Shown here: positions 35,861 to 48,700 of the stretch, piece by piece
Position numbering within the stretch: position 1 is the first letter of the stretch
Layout of the letters: each line of letters opens with the position of its first letter
Origin: Oegoconia quadripuncta
Taxonomy: Eukaryota; Arthropoda; Insecta; Lepidoptera; Autostichidae
Assembly: GCA_949316235.1 (NCBI GenBank)
Contig: OX438753.1
Span: 19,214,801-19,278,800 of the forward strand
Reading direction: 5' to 3'
Length of the DNA stretch: 64,000 nt
Notes under the pieces: generated by a model
The model's input: only the letters and a program-made list of their open reading frames with translations
Databases searched by the model: none
What the model was told of the DNA's origin: nothing
Position numbers and translations under genes: made by a program

Positions 35861-38800
35861 ATGTTAAAATTATTCAAGAGATTCTCAAAACCTAAAAATT
35901 TAATAGAAGCTATAAACTATAGCAAACTTATCAGCAAGTGCACTGGCACGGCCATTATTACTTTGCATCTGACTAACGACGATCGTGTTACACGCAAATT
36001 CAGTTATTTCGGTTTCATCTGCACTTTAATTTGGTTTACTGCCTATATTTACTGCACTTATATAGTGTACAGCGAAGACCAGACAGTCCTGCGAAGCCTT
36101 TACAACACAAAGTTGCAACGCTACGGTGACGATTATGGGAGAATAGCGTGCACCATCTACGTGTTTTATGCTATCTGGAAGTTATCTGTAAATTTAAGTG
36201 GTGACACGCATATGCCACAGAAAATAGTGGATATCGACAGGATGCTTCTAAATATAGGCGTGAAGATCGATTATACCAAGTTTGCCTATTCTGTCTTCAA
36301 AACCATCCTAATTCAATCTGCAGTCAACATTATGCGTACCTTTACTCTGTGGATGACTTTGACTAGCAGGAATATACCATTTCCAGGGGCACTACTCTGT
36401 CAAACAGGATATTGCGATCTATGTAGTGTGGTGATGACAACGTACTTTAGCTTCTGCTTGATAATTTTGAAAGAAAGATATAAAGTAATAAACAATTTGC
36501 TGAGCGATATTACCGCTCAAAAGAGAATATCTATCCATGGCCACGCGTCGGTGAATTTGGAAAAGAGTTTCAGAATTCAAGATAAACACATGTGTGTTAA
36601 AATCAAGTCGTGCGCTACCATATACAGCAGGTTGTACAAAGCAGCTGGTAATATTAACGAAGTGTTTGGTATTGCACTGTCGCTAATGATGCTGTTCTCT
36701 CTGCTGTATATCATTCTAAACCTATTCTATTTTATGGAAGCAACGGCATCCGGTCTCTTCCACAACCTATTGAGTTACATATATTTTTTAGTGTATGTAT
36801 TTTGGCAGATTGCTTACGCCCTTGGGGTCGTCTTATTGATATTATACTTTTGTGAATCTGCTGTGAATGAGGTATGCTCTTTCATTTATTTATCATAAAC
36901 AATACTCGTACCTACAATCTTCTTAAGAAGAAGAGCTAAGAGCGAGTCGATGGCAACCACATCAAATTCTTACCTACATTAAAAAATATGATTTGCAGAT
37001 TTAAAACCGAAGTCTAGTTAATGTAGTCTAATAAAATGGAATTCAGATTAGTGCCAAATAGTACCCCAAGGAAACATTAGTGCCACTGTAGTTTACAAGT
37101 TATTCAATATACTTATTTATTGGCACTATTTACACTCAATTTTTTGTCATTATCAAAATAGCTGAATTCTACTATAATATATATTCTAGCGTTACATAGG
37201 TACTTACGTAAACTGTCATGATGATACACGAAACGATAAATAAAAAAAAAACAATGTTAAAGTGTCGACTTTAGCCAGTTATCGGCCATTTCGTCTACTT
37301 TTATAATGTGTACACATACTGTGTACAGTGTACAGACAGTGTATACACACTGGTTGTCGGACACTCAGGCCTACCGTATGTCTAACTTTTCTTCTAAATA
37401 ATTTACTCCGAACGATTAATGAAAGATTTATCTAAAATATCAATATTTTGGGCTAAATTGAAGCGAAATAAGTATCAACGTCCTTTACTAATACATAAAA
37501 TACTTCCTTTTCAGGCTTCTACAACGTCTTACTTAGCACACCAGATTATAAATTCAAACATCAGTCCTTCAGTAAGTGCAGAGGTAGGTTACTTATTTAT
37601 ATTGGTTGGTTACCCACTGCAAATTACTTAGCGATAATTCGGAAAAGAGTAATGATTCCATAATATATAGATATAACAATTTAAGTACTAAAAAACCATA
37701 AATCCGAGAGTAAATTATGTATGTTGGATTTATCACCATCGGTACAATTTATGTATTATTTATAATTTAGGTATTATTTATAATTAGCGTTTAGGCTTCT
37801 CGAGTGTATGTCAGAGCAATTTTTTTTATATTTATCCATCCAATGAGACCACTTTACGGAATAAGCCGTTTTATACAAAAAGCTATGCTAATAGTTAATT
37901 AGGTAAAATTATTTAATCTTAACTGCTTTTCTGACGTAACACATAGCACAGTACAGTAATCCCATACAGTAACTCTTACATTTTATAGTATAGGTCTTTT
38001 TTTATGCACGACGGCTTCGTACTTGACCTCAATCACAAACACAAATGAAATCGATGGCCGCCGGGTCATTCTGGAATTCTATGGAGGCCTATGTTCAGCA
38101 GTGGACGTCCTGTGCCTCATATGCTGATGACGATCTTTATTTTTTTGCAGGCGAAGCGATTGTCGATGCAGATATTGCATCAAAAGCCTGTGTTCTCGCT
38201 CTGCGGCATGGTCAAACTTGACTACGGGCTATTGCTTCAGGTAATACTAGGTATACGGAACGATGCTGTTTTCTTATACTTATGCGATGCTTAACAGCTT
38301 AAAACGCGAGTGCCGTTTGCACTGATGATGAGGACCATTTGACTAGTTGAGTGAAGTCAGGGAAGATCATATACTAGCAAAGGAGGCAGAGGTCGTTCAT
38401 CGACCACCCTGGGTGTTTTACCAAATTAACCGGCCGTTGAAGACAAAAAATTTTTTTATTTATTTAATTACTTTTAAAGTCTAATTAAAAAACTTAGCTA
38501 TACATAACAAATTTGACCACTAAAGATTATCTTAATAAATGAACTAATTAGATAAATAAAAATTTATGTTATAAATAAAATTATTTATAGGTAAATAATA
38601 TGCATCATCTAGTATCCATAGTACAGTCAGCTGCAGCTAGAAGTATACCCCTAACGCACTAGATCTATTGTGTTAATAATATCGTGCAATGCAAAAGAAG
38701 CTATGGGTATCAAAATTTCATGTCCTGGGAGTACGTACTCATATACACGCTGCATTACGCACCGGCTTGATTTTCTTCATCAACAGCCTTACACGTCTCC

Positions 38801-39731
38801 ATTATTGGGGATAGTCATCGCTCACAGGGAGAGGGTATGAACCTTCGACCACGCGGGCCCAGTGGATTACTGTCAGACTAGTGACCATCTGACAGTCAGT
38901 GTTTTTAAGACGCCTTTGTCCACCGACTTGGTTTAACGACTGCCTTTTTTTTTTTATATATGAGAGGGCGGCAAACGAGCATGCGGGTCACCTGATGGAA
39001 AGCAATCACCGTCGCCCATGGGCACCCGCAACACCAAAAGGGTCACAGATGCGTTGCCGGCCTTTGAGGAAGGTGTCCACCCCAGAATAAGTAGGGCAGC
39101 CTGAGCGATGAGGGATTCTCCAGCAGTGCTGGTACCCTCCTGGGGTACTAACTCTTTAAATACCGCTACCATTCTGGAGAGAGACTGGAAGGTGGGCCTC
39201 CGGCGCCATCGCTCACCGGACGAAGCACAGTGGCAAAATGCCACTACTCAGACGTCGGTCTTCTGCGAGAGGGTGGTACTTCCCCGGTCGAGCCGGCCCA
39301 TTCATGCTGCAAGCTAATTGCTTACAGCGTGGCTCTACCACTATAAAATATTGAAATTGTTCAATTGAAAATAACCACAACCGACTATTTAACGTGCCCT
39401 CCGAAGCATGGAAATACTCGTATTAAAATGCCACTGGTTGTCATCCATCCAAGGACTGATACATTGCTTAACTTCGCTAACCGCAAATGAGTAGCGAATG
39501 CGGCTACGCCACGAGTGCACGAGTGATTTTCTTTGCAAGATATAATGCAATAGATGCGGGTATACTTTGAGCTCCAGCTGACTGTACAAGAATTGTTTAG
39601 TTTGGGACTAGTTGATTGGTGTAAGTGTCCGAAATATTTATTATTGTTATTTAATTTATTTTGTTTCTTTTCAGGGAGCTCTCAATATAGCCACATTCCT
39701 GGTGACTCTATTGCAATTCGTAACCTACTAA
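35861..39731 (+). CDS. Gustatory receptor 1 of the cluster, 4 exons, about 408 aa
   Basis: Insect gustatory receptor, a seven-transmembrane ligand-gated channel subunit of taste neurons with intracellular N-terminus (family knowledge). Coding exons: 35861-36871, 37515-37583, 38151-38240, 39675-39731, all phase 0 and GT-AG. Exon 1 gives 337 residues with hydrophobic segments such as FICTLIWFTAYIYCTYIVY and LMMLFSLLYIILNLFYFME. The last exons read KLDYGLLLQ, then NIATFLVTLLQF, the Gr C-terminal signature (usual form TYhhhhhQF; here Tyr is Phe). AATAAA at 39861 and 39876 follow the stop. ATG 35861 is the first in the frame and gives the same N-terminal layout as the neighbour at 42791. Ligand unknown; divergence and tandem arrangement resemble bitter-type receptors. 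Confidence 0.9.
37997..38040 (-). mobile_element. SINE-A tail fragment
   Basis: TTATGCACGACGGCTTCGTA then TTGACCTCAATCACA. Within intron 2 of the first Gr. Confidence 0.6.
38624..39584. mobile_element. TA-flanked TIR element, 961 bp, inserted in a SINE-B
   Basis: Ends CAGTCAGCTGCAGCTAGAAG and CAGTCAGCTGGAGCTCAAAG (right in reverse complement) are flanked by TA at 38622-38623 and 39585-39586. The interior holds LINE fragments (38785-38940, 38955-39310) and the repeat at 39350-39530. No transposase is seen. It lies in intron 3 of the first Gr. Confidence 0.85.
38955..39310 (-). mobile_element. LINE 3' fragment
   Basis: Shares GGCGGCAAACGAGCATGCGG and CACAGATGCGTTGCCGGCCT with 61160-61480, where the same element still encodes a recognisable reverse-transcriptase end. 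Diverges from that copy past GAGGAAGGTGT. Confidence 0.6.
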
Positions 39732-40011
39732 GTATATTGAGGTAATTTCTATTGGTAGGGTGATTTACAGGCCTTATACCCAATAGGTATAATGACTAGA
39801 TCACGTTTTATTGGCGCTATGAAGAACCATAAATGATAGTGGTATATAATAATGAATTGTAATAAATAAGTACTCAATAAATATGTCAGAAGAGAACTAA
39901 AGTCAATCATTTCCAGCTCACGACCTTGCTTCTAAAGAAGCTATATAAAACAATGAATATACTATATAAGTTAATTTAGCCTATAGCAATAAATTGTAAT
40001 GTACCCCATTG

Positions 40012-40972
40012 TAGCCCAGGGAAAATACGGTAAAAAATTAGCTTAGCTAGACATAATTCAGAACCGACTTACATAATTGCTATCTTATAGAGGTATATTA
40101 GAGATGTAATTTTGAATAATTAAGCCTAAAAAAACGAGCGCTTAGTCTAGGAATTTTTAGAAAACCCTATTTATAATTTGTATCTTAATAACAATAAATA
40201 CTAACTGATATTTAATTAGGTATACTTTTGTTAAACACAGTTAACTTATTGATGGATAAAAAACTAAACATGTTATAGTTAGGCATGCATGTGTTTTAGC
40301 TGAAAATGTCGTCGAGCTGCATTGCTTAAGAAATAAAAATGAGAACTAATATTTTGTAACGATAATTTCCCTAAATGTTTTGAATTTAAGGAAATACCCA
40401 TCAATTGATCATTAAAATTTTTTTTTAAGTATAAGTATATCATATTTATTTATAGGTTTTGTATTTATTTTTATCATATTAGATTATATATTTTATTATA
40501 TTTATTTATATTATAACAACACCATAATTTAAGTATGTATGTCATCGACATGGTTGTTATTTTATCAATTTATTAGTTGTATGTTTGTTTATAACTACCT
40601 ACTGTTTTTGTAAGTGTACTCGCTGTCTACTTTTACGTTACCTCATCAATTTGTCTCCTTACTGAGGTTTGCTGGAAGAGATCTCTTATAGAGATAAGCT
40701 CGCCTTTTGTATATTTTAATATTCTCCTGTATTTTGTTTTGTTTGACGTGTATGCTTATATACAATAAAGTGTTAAATAAATAAATAAATAAAAAAAAAA
40801 CACATTTTTCAACATGATCTGATTTAGTTTACTTAGTACTTGGGTTTCTTACAAATGCTTAATGTTTTGGAATTGTTACTACATATACAACACTTTTTTA
40901 AATCTTTCAAGAAAATCACGGTTATTCGTTTTTCCGAGGTCAAACCGTATTTTCCCTGGGCTAATTGATTTA
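40012..40972. mobile_element. TIR element with GCCCAGGGAAAATACGG ends
   Basis: The left end TAGCCCAGGGAAAATACGGT recurs inverted at 40952-40972 (ACCGTATTTTCCCTGGGCTA), giving a TA-flanked element of about 960 bp. Its first 175 bp match 14439-16086 minus the two insertions there. A LINE 3' tail lies inside. Confidence 0.75.
40600..40800 (+). mobile_element. LINE 3' end with (AAAT)n tail
   Basis: GCTGGAAGAGATCTCTTATA, then TTTTGTTTTGTTTGACGTGT, then ACAATAAAGTG and AAATAAATAAATAA. This is the form I associate with lepidopteran LINE 3' ends. A short related piece lies at about 44725-44745. Confidence 0.6.
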
Positions 40973-41231
40973 TGTGCTATATATGGTCGCGCGAACAAAT
41001 ATTATTCTTAAATAAGCGATTATAGCTTAAATAAGCATGCTGCTTATTTTCCAATTAACAATTTAGAATATCCCTGTATGACTAATTATGGAGCAGACTC
41101 TAAATACCGGCCAATAGCATAGTAGTATAACTAAATAAACTAGTACACATTGATATTATGATTGTCTTAATTCACCTCCTTCCTTTGGTTCCAATTAGTC
41201 TAATTAACAAACTTTGTACTACTGACAAAAG

Positions 41232-41400
41232 GATTTTACACTTACACCAATCATCTAGTCCCAAACTAAGCAAAGCTGTACTATGTATCCTAGATAACGG
41301 ATAAATATACATATAAAACATCTATGACTCGGGAATAACTATTCGTATTCATCACATGCACAAACATTTACCGCTCGCGGGATTCGACCGGTCGTCTAAA
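41232..41400 (-). mobile_element. SINE-B copy with damaged head
   Basis: ACACTTACACCAATCATCTA through GGATAAATATACAT to CGCGGGATTCGACCGGTCGT. The region between the B box and the 5' end is deleted. Confidence 0.7.
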
Positions 41401-41784
41401 TACTAGTTTTTATTAACTAGGTATGTAAAAGTTTTCTTTAATTCTCTCATTTTCCCATTCACCGTATGCCACAAGATACAAATATAATAATAATTATAAA
41501 TTCCGAAAGCCCCCGAGAAAACAAGCGATTATATCATCTAGATAAATTAAACCAACTTTGTTAAAAGCTAAATATCTTCGAAACGGCTAAAACCGTTTTA
41601 AATCAAACATAAGAACCTATTTCCGAACTTAATCTTAAATTTATCAAATATAAAAATTATGCCCTCGAAATAATTTACCCAGTAATTTGACCCCTTTGAG
41701 CACCACATAACATTTAAGTGTCAAATGAGATCGAATCAAAAAGTTATCAACGACGAATGTAAAATAATAAATTTAGGAAAAATT

Positions 41785-42190
41785 CCTGGCTGGTACTTTC
41801 GCGTATCAGTCGGGGCTTGTAGATCGACGAGAGTCACTGGTACGTAGGCGTATAGCCGGGCCTTGTAGATCGACGAGCGTCACTGGTACGCAGGCGTATC
41901 GACCGGGGCTTGTAGATCGACGAGGGTCACTGGTATGTTGGCGTATCAACCGGGGCTTGTAGATCGACGAGCGTCACTGGTACGCAGGTGTATCGACCGG
42001 GGCTTGTAGATCGACGAGGGTCACTGGTATGTTGGCGTATCAACCGGGGCTTGTAGATCGACGAGCGCCACTGGTACGTTGGCGTATAAACCGGGGCTTG
42101 TAGATCAACGAGCGTCACTGGTATGTTGGCGTATCAACCGGAGCTTGTAGATCGACGAGCGTCACTGGTACGCCTGCTTACCAGTCGGGG
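41785..42190. repeat. Minisatellite, 47-bp unit, about 8 copies
   Basis: Units start CGGGGCTTGTAGATCGACGA at 41811 and then every 46-47 bp to 42139. Two sub-types alternate (GGTATGTTGGCGTATCAAC and GGTACGCAGGCGTATCGAC), giving a 94-bp higher-order period in the middle. A minus-strand ORF across it is a by-product. Confidence 0.92.
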
Positions 42191-42790
42191 AGTTAGCGGC
42201 TAGAACTTTTAGGCTGCCCGTCCACAACAGACATTTTGTATGACCGATAATCGGGACGATTTTTTCGTCAATACTTTTATCACCGTTATTGTGACCGACT
42301 TTTTGTAGGACGTGAACGTTGGAATATAGCTTTCTCCTACAAAAAATCGGTCACCGATTGTCGGTCGTGGGCTAAAAAGCATCTCATTTCCACCGGTTTT
42401 GTAAATATTTTTCGCATTTATAATATTAGTTACATTGTCATATAACATTTTGCAAAAAGACTGTTGACTTGCCAAGAAGGTCGGACTCATCGGACTATAT
42501 TTTTCATTATTAATCGGAACTAAAGCTATTCTAATATTCCTTAAAGATATTTCTACATTATCATGTCATTAATTTAAATTAAAAGGAATATTCAAATTTG
42601 AACGCCTATAATTACTCCATGTTATTTACTTAAAATCCACTCTAAATGAATGAATGGTGGAATCTATTACGAGTAAATGACTACGCATTTACTGAAGATA
42701 AAACCTTTCGATAGGTCCAACCTACTTGTTAAGAAGCTATAAACTTAGTTGATTTTCGTTATAAAATAAAGCAGTCGTTTTTAAATTAAA

Positions 42791-45700
42791 ATGGGAAAAT
42801 ATTTTAACCGAAGTAAAATACGCAAATGCAACAATATCATCGAAGCGTCTAATATGAGTCTCACTGTCAGAGAAGTTTCTGGTACAGCAGTGCTTTGCTT
42901 TGAGAAAAGTCAAGACAATCGGATAACTTCCAGATTTACTTATCTCGGGGTCATTTGCTTCCTGTTTTGGCACTCAATTTACTTCTACTGTGTCTACAGG
43001 GCATACGATGAAAACCAGACCATTCTGCAAAACCTTTACGACACAAAATTAAAACATTACGGGGACGTCTTCAAAAGAGCTGCTTCTGTGACATACATCT
43101 TGTATTCGACCTGGAAAATACCGTTCGATGTAGCCGAGAAAAGCCGCCTTTTGCAAGAAGTCGTTGATGTAGATCAAGCAATAGAAAACATGGGGATAAT
43201 AATAGATTATGACAAGATTGGCCATTTGGTGTATATGGGTTCTATAGGTCATGTACTAATCGTGATAATACGTTTAACAAGCGAATGGATAACTATGGCC
43301 AATGTAAACGTGTCCATGCCTTTTGAAGTGATATATCAAATAGCGTATTCCGATACAATTACGTTGAATATAGTGTTGTACTTCGTCTATTTTGTAATTA
43401 CACTAAGAGAGAGGTATAAGATGATGAATAAATTGCTAATGGATATAAAATGTCGCAAAGCCTGGGAGTATACGGTTTTTGTACGCGACAAGCTACCAGT
43501 TAACATGCAAAAGGCGTTGCAACTTCAAGACAAATATGTTTGTGAGAAAATAAGAGCATGTGCCAGAATATACAGCATGTTGTATAAAACAACGGAAACT
43601 GTGAACAAAATGTTTGGGTTTGCTTTGTTACTGACTTTGGTATTCTGTTTCCTTTACATACTTCTGAATTTGTTTTATTTTATGGAAGCGACCGCTTCAG
43701 GCTTGTTCCATGACACGAAGAGATATATTTATTTTTTAATTAATCTGATGTGGCAGAATGCTTACGACCTGGGAATGATATTCATAATCATGTATTATTG
43801 TGAATCTATAGTTGACGAGGTATTTATTGTAGTTAGATGAACTATAATGCCAGTAGAGTAGACAATTTCGTTTAAAGAGATTTTAATGCTCTCTTTGAAT
43901 CTAAATAATCTAACTAATATTATAAATGCATAAGTTTGGATGTTTGTTTGTTTATTTGTTTGTTGCTCAATCACGGCGAAACGGATGAACGGATTTGGGT
44001 GAAATTTGGTACATAGGTAGAATATATCCTGGATTAAGACATAGGATATTTTTTATCCCGATAAAATGAGTAATTCCTACGTGATAAACAAATTTCCGCG
44101 ATAAAGATAGTATTATAAATGCGAAAGTTGGATGTTTGTTTGTTGTTGCTCAAGCACGGCGAAACGGGTGAACAGATTTAGATGAAATTTGGTATATAGG
44201 TTGAATATACCCTGGATTAGAACATAGGATACTTTTATTCCGGTAAAGTGAATTGTTCCCGCAGGATAAGCAATTTTCCGCGATAAAGTTATTCTACTCA
44301 GGCCAAGCCGCGAGCGGATAGCTAGTACTTCATAATTCTTAGTAGACATCAAGTCAATCACTATTTGACTGTTATACAAATTATGTCCCGACAATATTGG
44401 AAATAGGCAAAATTAAAAATATCATATTTTTGATTCAGAAGGTTTGTATAGACTCTCTACCGTATTAGACCTACCTTTGACAGTACTTAAACTGTATAGT
44501 AGGTACCTATCATGGTCGAATTACTGTCGATTATTCATACCTACCTATGACCGATAGCTAAAACACTCCAAAGCCATTTTCTGATATTTACGTCATCTGT
44601 ATAGCAAAGTTTATCATTTATGTAGTTTTGTAATAATTTTCAAATAACATCTGAGATCGTCATTAATAAAAAATTGCCGTTCATTCACAAGGCTGACTCC
44701 TCTATAAGAATATATACATATATAAGAGATCTCTTATAGAGACATGTCCATCTTTGTACGTGACGTATTGTGTGTACTCAGTTATATGCAATGTTCTGGT
44801 GCAGTAAAGAATATATTGGATGAATTATTTTACCGTAAGGAAAAAAATAGGGCGTATTAGGTAAGTGAAATAGAAGGTATTTGACGACCGATTGGTGTAG
44901 TGGATCCCTGGACCCTATCAGCGAAATCAACGGTTGCGAGTTCGAATCCCGCGAGGGGTAAATGTTTGTGTGATGAATACGAACATTTATTCCCGGGTCT
45001 TGGATGTTTATAGAAACATTTATGTATGTTTATCCGTTATCTAGTATCCATAGCACAAGCTTTGCTTAGTTTGGGACTGGATGATTGGTGTAAGTGTCCC
45101 AAATATATATATATATATATATATAAGGTATTGGCATAGATAGTTTTTTTTTTCAAATCATCATCGATTAAAACGTTAATTATGTAATTTAACGGTCGCG
45201 TTTGTAGCCTACATCACAGAATAATTAATAGTACTAAAGGTAATGTCATTATATCATTAATTAATTAAATAAATTATGAGAAAATATGAGTTACAAATAA
45301 ATTTCGCATGATAGAAACTGTAGAAATCCCGCCAGTAGCATACCGAACTGCTGCCAGCGCATGCGTTTTTTTTTTTAAATAAATAAACTACCTATGCCAT
45401 CTACTTCACTTACCTAATATGCCCTATTTTAATAACTTACAAGGTAAAATTTTAAATATCACTGGGTGTTTTACAGGCTGCCAAGGCGTCGTATATCACG
45501 CATGAAATAGTCAACACGGATTTGAGTTCATTGATAACAGAAGAGGTGGGTAAGGTATATGGTACCTACTAGTTTAAATAAGTTCTCCATTATACCTAAA
45601 TTGATTTAACACGTTCACGGACACTGAACCAGACACAATAGAAGTTTTATTGTTATTACGTCTAGAGGCGTGATGTATCCGAGGCATACCGATAGCCTAC

Positions 45701-48700
45701 GAGGCACTAAAATGTATCCATGCCCGGCACTCTAGGAACATGTCTATCAAATTACAATGGGTCCCATCACAGTTAGCCGGCATTGTAATTGTGGACAGAC
45801 TTGCTAGGCTCAGCGATAAGTTGTGAGATTTATATAGCTTGTAAGCCAACTGCATCTGAACTGTTACCTTTGACAAGGACAGAGTGTCTTAACAGTTGGG
45901 ACTTTATGAACTTTATGAGGATAGCTCTATATCAAAGGAAATATGATATAAAACGATACAAGATCAACCCTCCCCCCAGAAATTTACAGACAATTTTATT
46001 TTAAGAATAATGTAACGGTCCTCGGAGATATAAACTTGTTGCTGAGTCAGCCAATGTCAGAGGAAGCGAAAGAACTTTATAAGTTTTATCTCAGGTCCAT
46101 ACAGACATAATGTAGGCACTAAACCGCCACCGTGGCTCAATGTAAACAACATTGGGTTTACGAGTCGGAGGTTGCGGGTTCGATCCCCAGCGGGGTACAT
46201 GTTTAAGTACTCGGTTTGGTTGGTGGTAGGGCATTTTATATATCCGCCTGGCTAGCTACCACCATCTTATCTAAATCTGCCGCCAAGCAGCAATGTTAAT
46301 AGCATTGTTGTGTTCCGGTTGTCAGAGATAAGATAGCCAGTCCCCCAAATGTGTTGGGGTTTCTGGATCAGTACGCTTCCACCTTCGACCTCATCTTCAC
46401 TTAACTTCAGGTGTGATTGAGGTCAAGTACAAACCCGTTGTGCATAAAAAAACATGTTTATACCTATGAGACTGACAAGAGCAATAAATGTGTGCTCCAA
46501 ACCTTGCAAAAAATACCTCCAGCTGTTTCTGAGAAAAATGGTCTTCAAATTTGTCAATGGTGATGAGTGATGACCTACCTAGTTGACCGTATTTTTATTT
46601 GTGTTACAGGCCATATTGCTTTCCATGCAATTGTTGCAAGAGATGCCATCATTTACTGCGAGCGGTGTAGTCAAGCTTGACTATGCGATGTTTCTGATGG
46701 TAAGGTATACTAACTTAGGCAGGTAGCTCCGATCGGGTTGGTGTCGAGGTACACACCAACAAAGTCAAAGTCAAAGTCAAAAATGCTTTACACAGGGTAC
46801 ACTTAAAACAGTCAATTTTACACATTTTTTAAGTTACTGCTTGTTCAAAATGCAATTTTCCCCTGAGAAGAACAAGCAAGAAACTCGAAGGGTTGCTCTT
46901 TTTAAATCAGGCTTTGATTTTTCATAATGGTTTTTATATTACAAAAAGGTTTTTATATTTCATTATTAATTGTGAATAGCCTGGCATGCGAACGATCTAT
47001 GCCCAGCTTAATAAAGTCCACTACAGGACAAAAGCCTCTGCCACGGAGCGATTTGCATGTCTTCCATGAGACAATTTGCCCTTTATCGCCTCGCAGATTT
47101 TTTCTGGGGTCACTGGTCTATGCTGATGCTCATGATCGCTAGTTGACTTTAAGGTATTTATTCAGTTATTTTTGGTATTTGCAATAATACAGATTGACTG
47201 GGCATTGACAAAGTAAACTAATTTTTTTTTTAATGCACGACGGGTTCGTACTTGACCTCAATCACACCTGATGTTAAGTGAAGATGAAGTCGAAGGTGGA
47301 AGCGTACTGACCCGGAAACCCCAACACATTTCGGGGACTGGATATCTTATCTCTGACAACCGGAACATAACAATGCTGTTAAAATTGCTGCTTGGCGGCA
47401 GATTTAGATAAGATGGTGGTAGCTAGCCAGGCGGACATTTAAAATGTCCTGCCACCAACCAAACCGAATACTTAAACATGTACCCCGCTGGGCATCGAAC
47501 CCGCGACCTCCGAATCGTAAACCCAATGTTGTTTACATTGAGCCACGGAGACGGAGCCACTAACTTTTCATAACTTCATTAAAATTGTGAATATTGGCTA
47601 GTTTATTAGACGATCTTTGATTTTGACAATACCTACCACGCATTTGTCATGAGCTAAGCACGGTGGACAGCGTGCATTCTGTGTGTGAAGTGTAAGTTTT
47701 GTCTCGTTTTAACTTTACCATCGCGTTCGCGTTTACGAAAAAAGTCTCTATGAAAAAAATCGCTAGAAGCGCTGCACCTTTCTCCATACAAATCGTCACG
47801 TAAACGTGAACGCGGTAGTAAAGTTAAGTCGAAAGAAAACTTACACTCCGCCCTCTGTCCTCTACAACTGCAGTGAGTTGGCGAATACCGCAATCCATTA
47901 TCTTTTTTATGCACTACTACCATGACAGGCACGATACACCTTAACTCCCGCGAGATAATATTTGTCCTGCTCATTCGCTTGGACGAAATGTACAACTATC
48001 CCATTCTTAGTCCTACTTATCGACAAACGACGTCATACTACAGAGGTTGGTTAGCGTTTGGTCTCATAATCATTGATGCTAAGTGAAGCTGAGAGCGAAG
48101 ATGGAAGCGTGGTCACCCTTCTTCTATAACAGCCGAAACACCACAATGCTTAGCAATGTGCTGCTTGGCCGTGCTTAAATAAGTTGGTGGTAACTGGCGA
48201 GGCGGATATTTAAAAACCACCAACTAAACCGAGTACTAAACATGTAACCCGCTGGGAAATTATAAAATGGAAGTCACGGGTACGAACCAGTGACTTCCAT
48301 TTTATAAACCTTATGTTGTTTACATTAAACCACGGACCTTATCTTTCTCCTTATTCTTATCACTCTAAAACATACAAACTGCCGAACTGAGGACCTCCTT
48401 TTTGAAGTCGGTTAAAAAGTTAAAAACATGTTCAAGTTTCACCTTCAAATCGTAGATAGATCTGCGCTTGAGCATAGTTAGAAAGAGATGCCGCTATACA
48501 AGTTACATAAAGCTGTCCCTTTTTAATTGTCCTCAAGCGGAGATCTCTGCTTGAGTAACATTCTGTAATACGGGTCTTAATCTTGAGTATGGATAGAGCC
48601 TTGGCCCGTATTATAAAATTTTATTATATTATTTCATTCAAAATGTAAGTTTTTATATCATTTCAGGGAGCGCGCAATGTGGCGACATTCTTAGTAATAT

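Larger units (their letters stand above)
38600..39650 (+). mobile_element. SINE-B 3' part split by a 961-bp TIR element
   Basis: The SINE-B word ATCTAGTATCCATAGTA at 38607-38623 continues at 39585 with TACAAGAATTGTTTAGTTTG and ends AGTGTCCGAAATATTTATT. Everything between is the TIR insertion. Confidence 0.8.
39732..42790. other. Intergenic between Gr 1 and Gr 2
   Basis: Holds the 3' flank of the first Gr, a TIR element (40012-40972) with a LINE tail inside, a SINE-B fragment (41232-41400), the 47-bp minisatellite (41785-42190) and a small inverted repeat around 42235-42370 (CCGATAATCGG; ACCGATTGTCGGTCG). No other gene is visible. Confidence 0.6.

Noticed and set aside
41927..42118. Minus-strand ORF with repeated peptide
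   Set aside because: It only reads through the 47-bp minisatellite. The unit is not a multiple of three, and there is no start context or homology.
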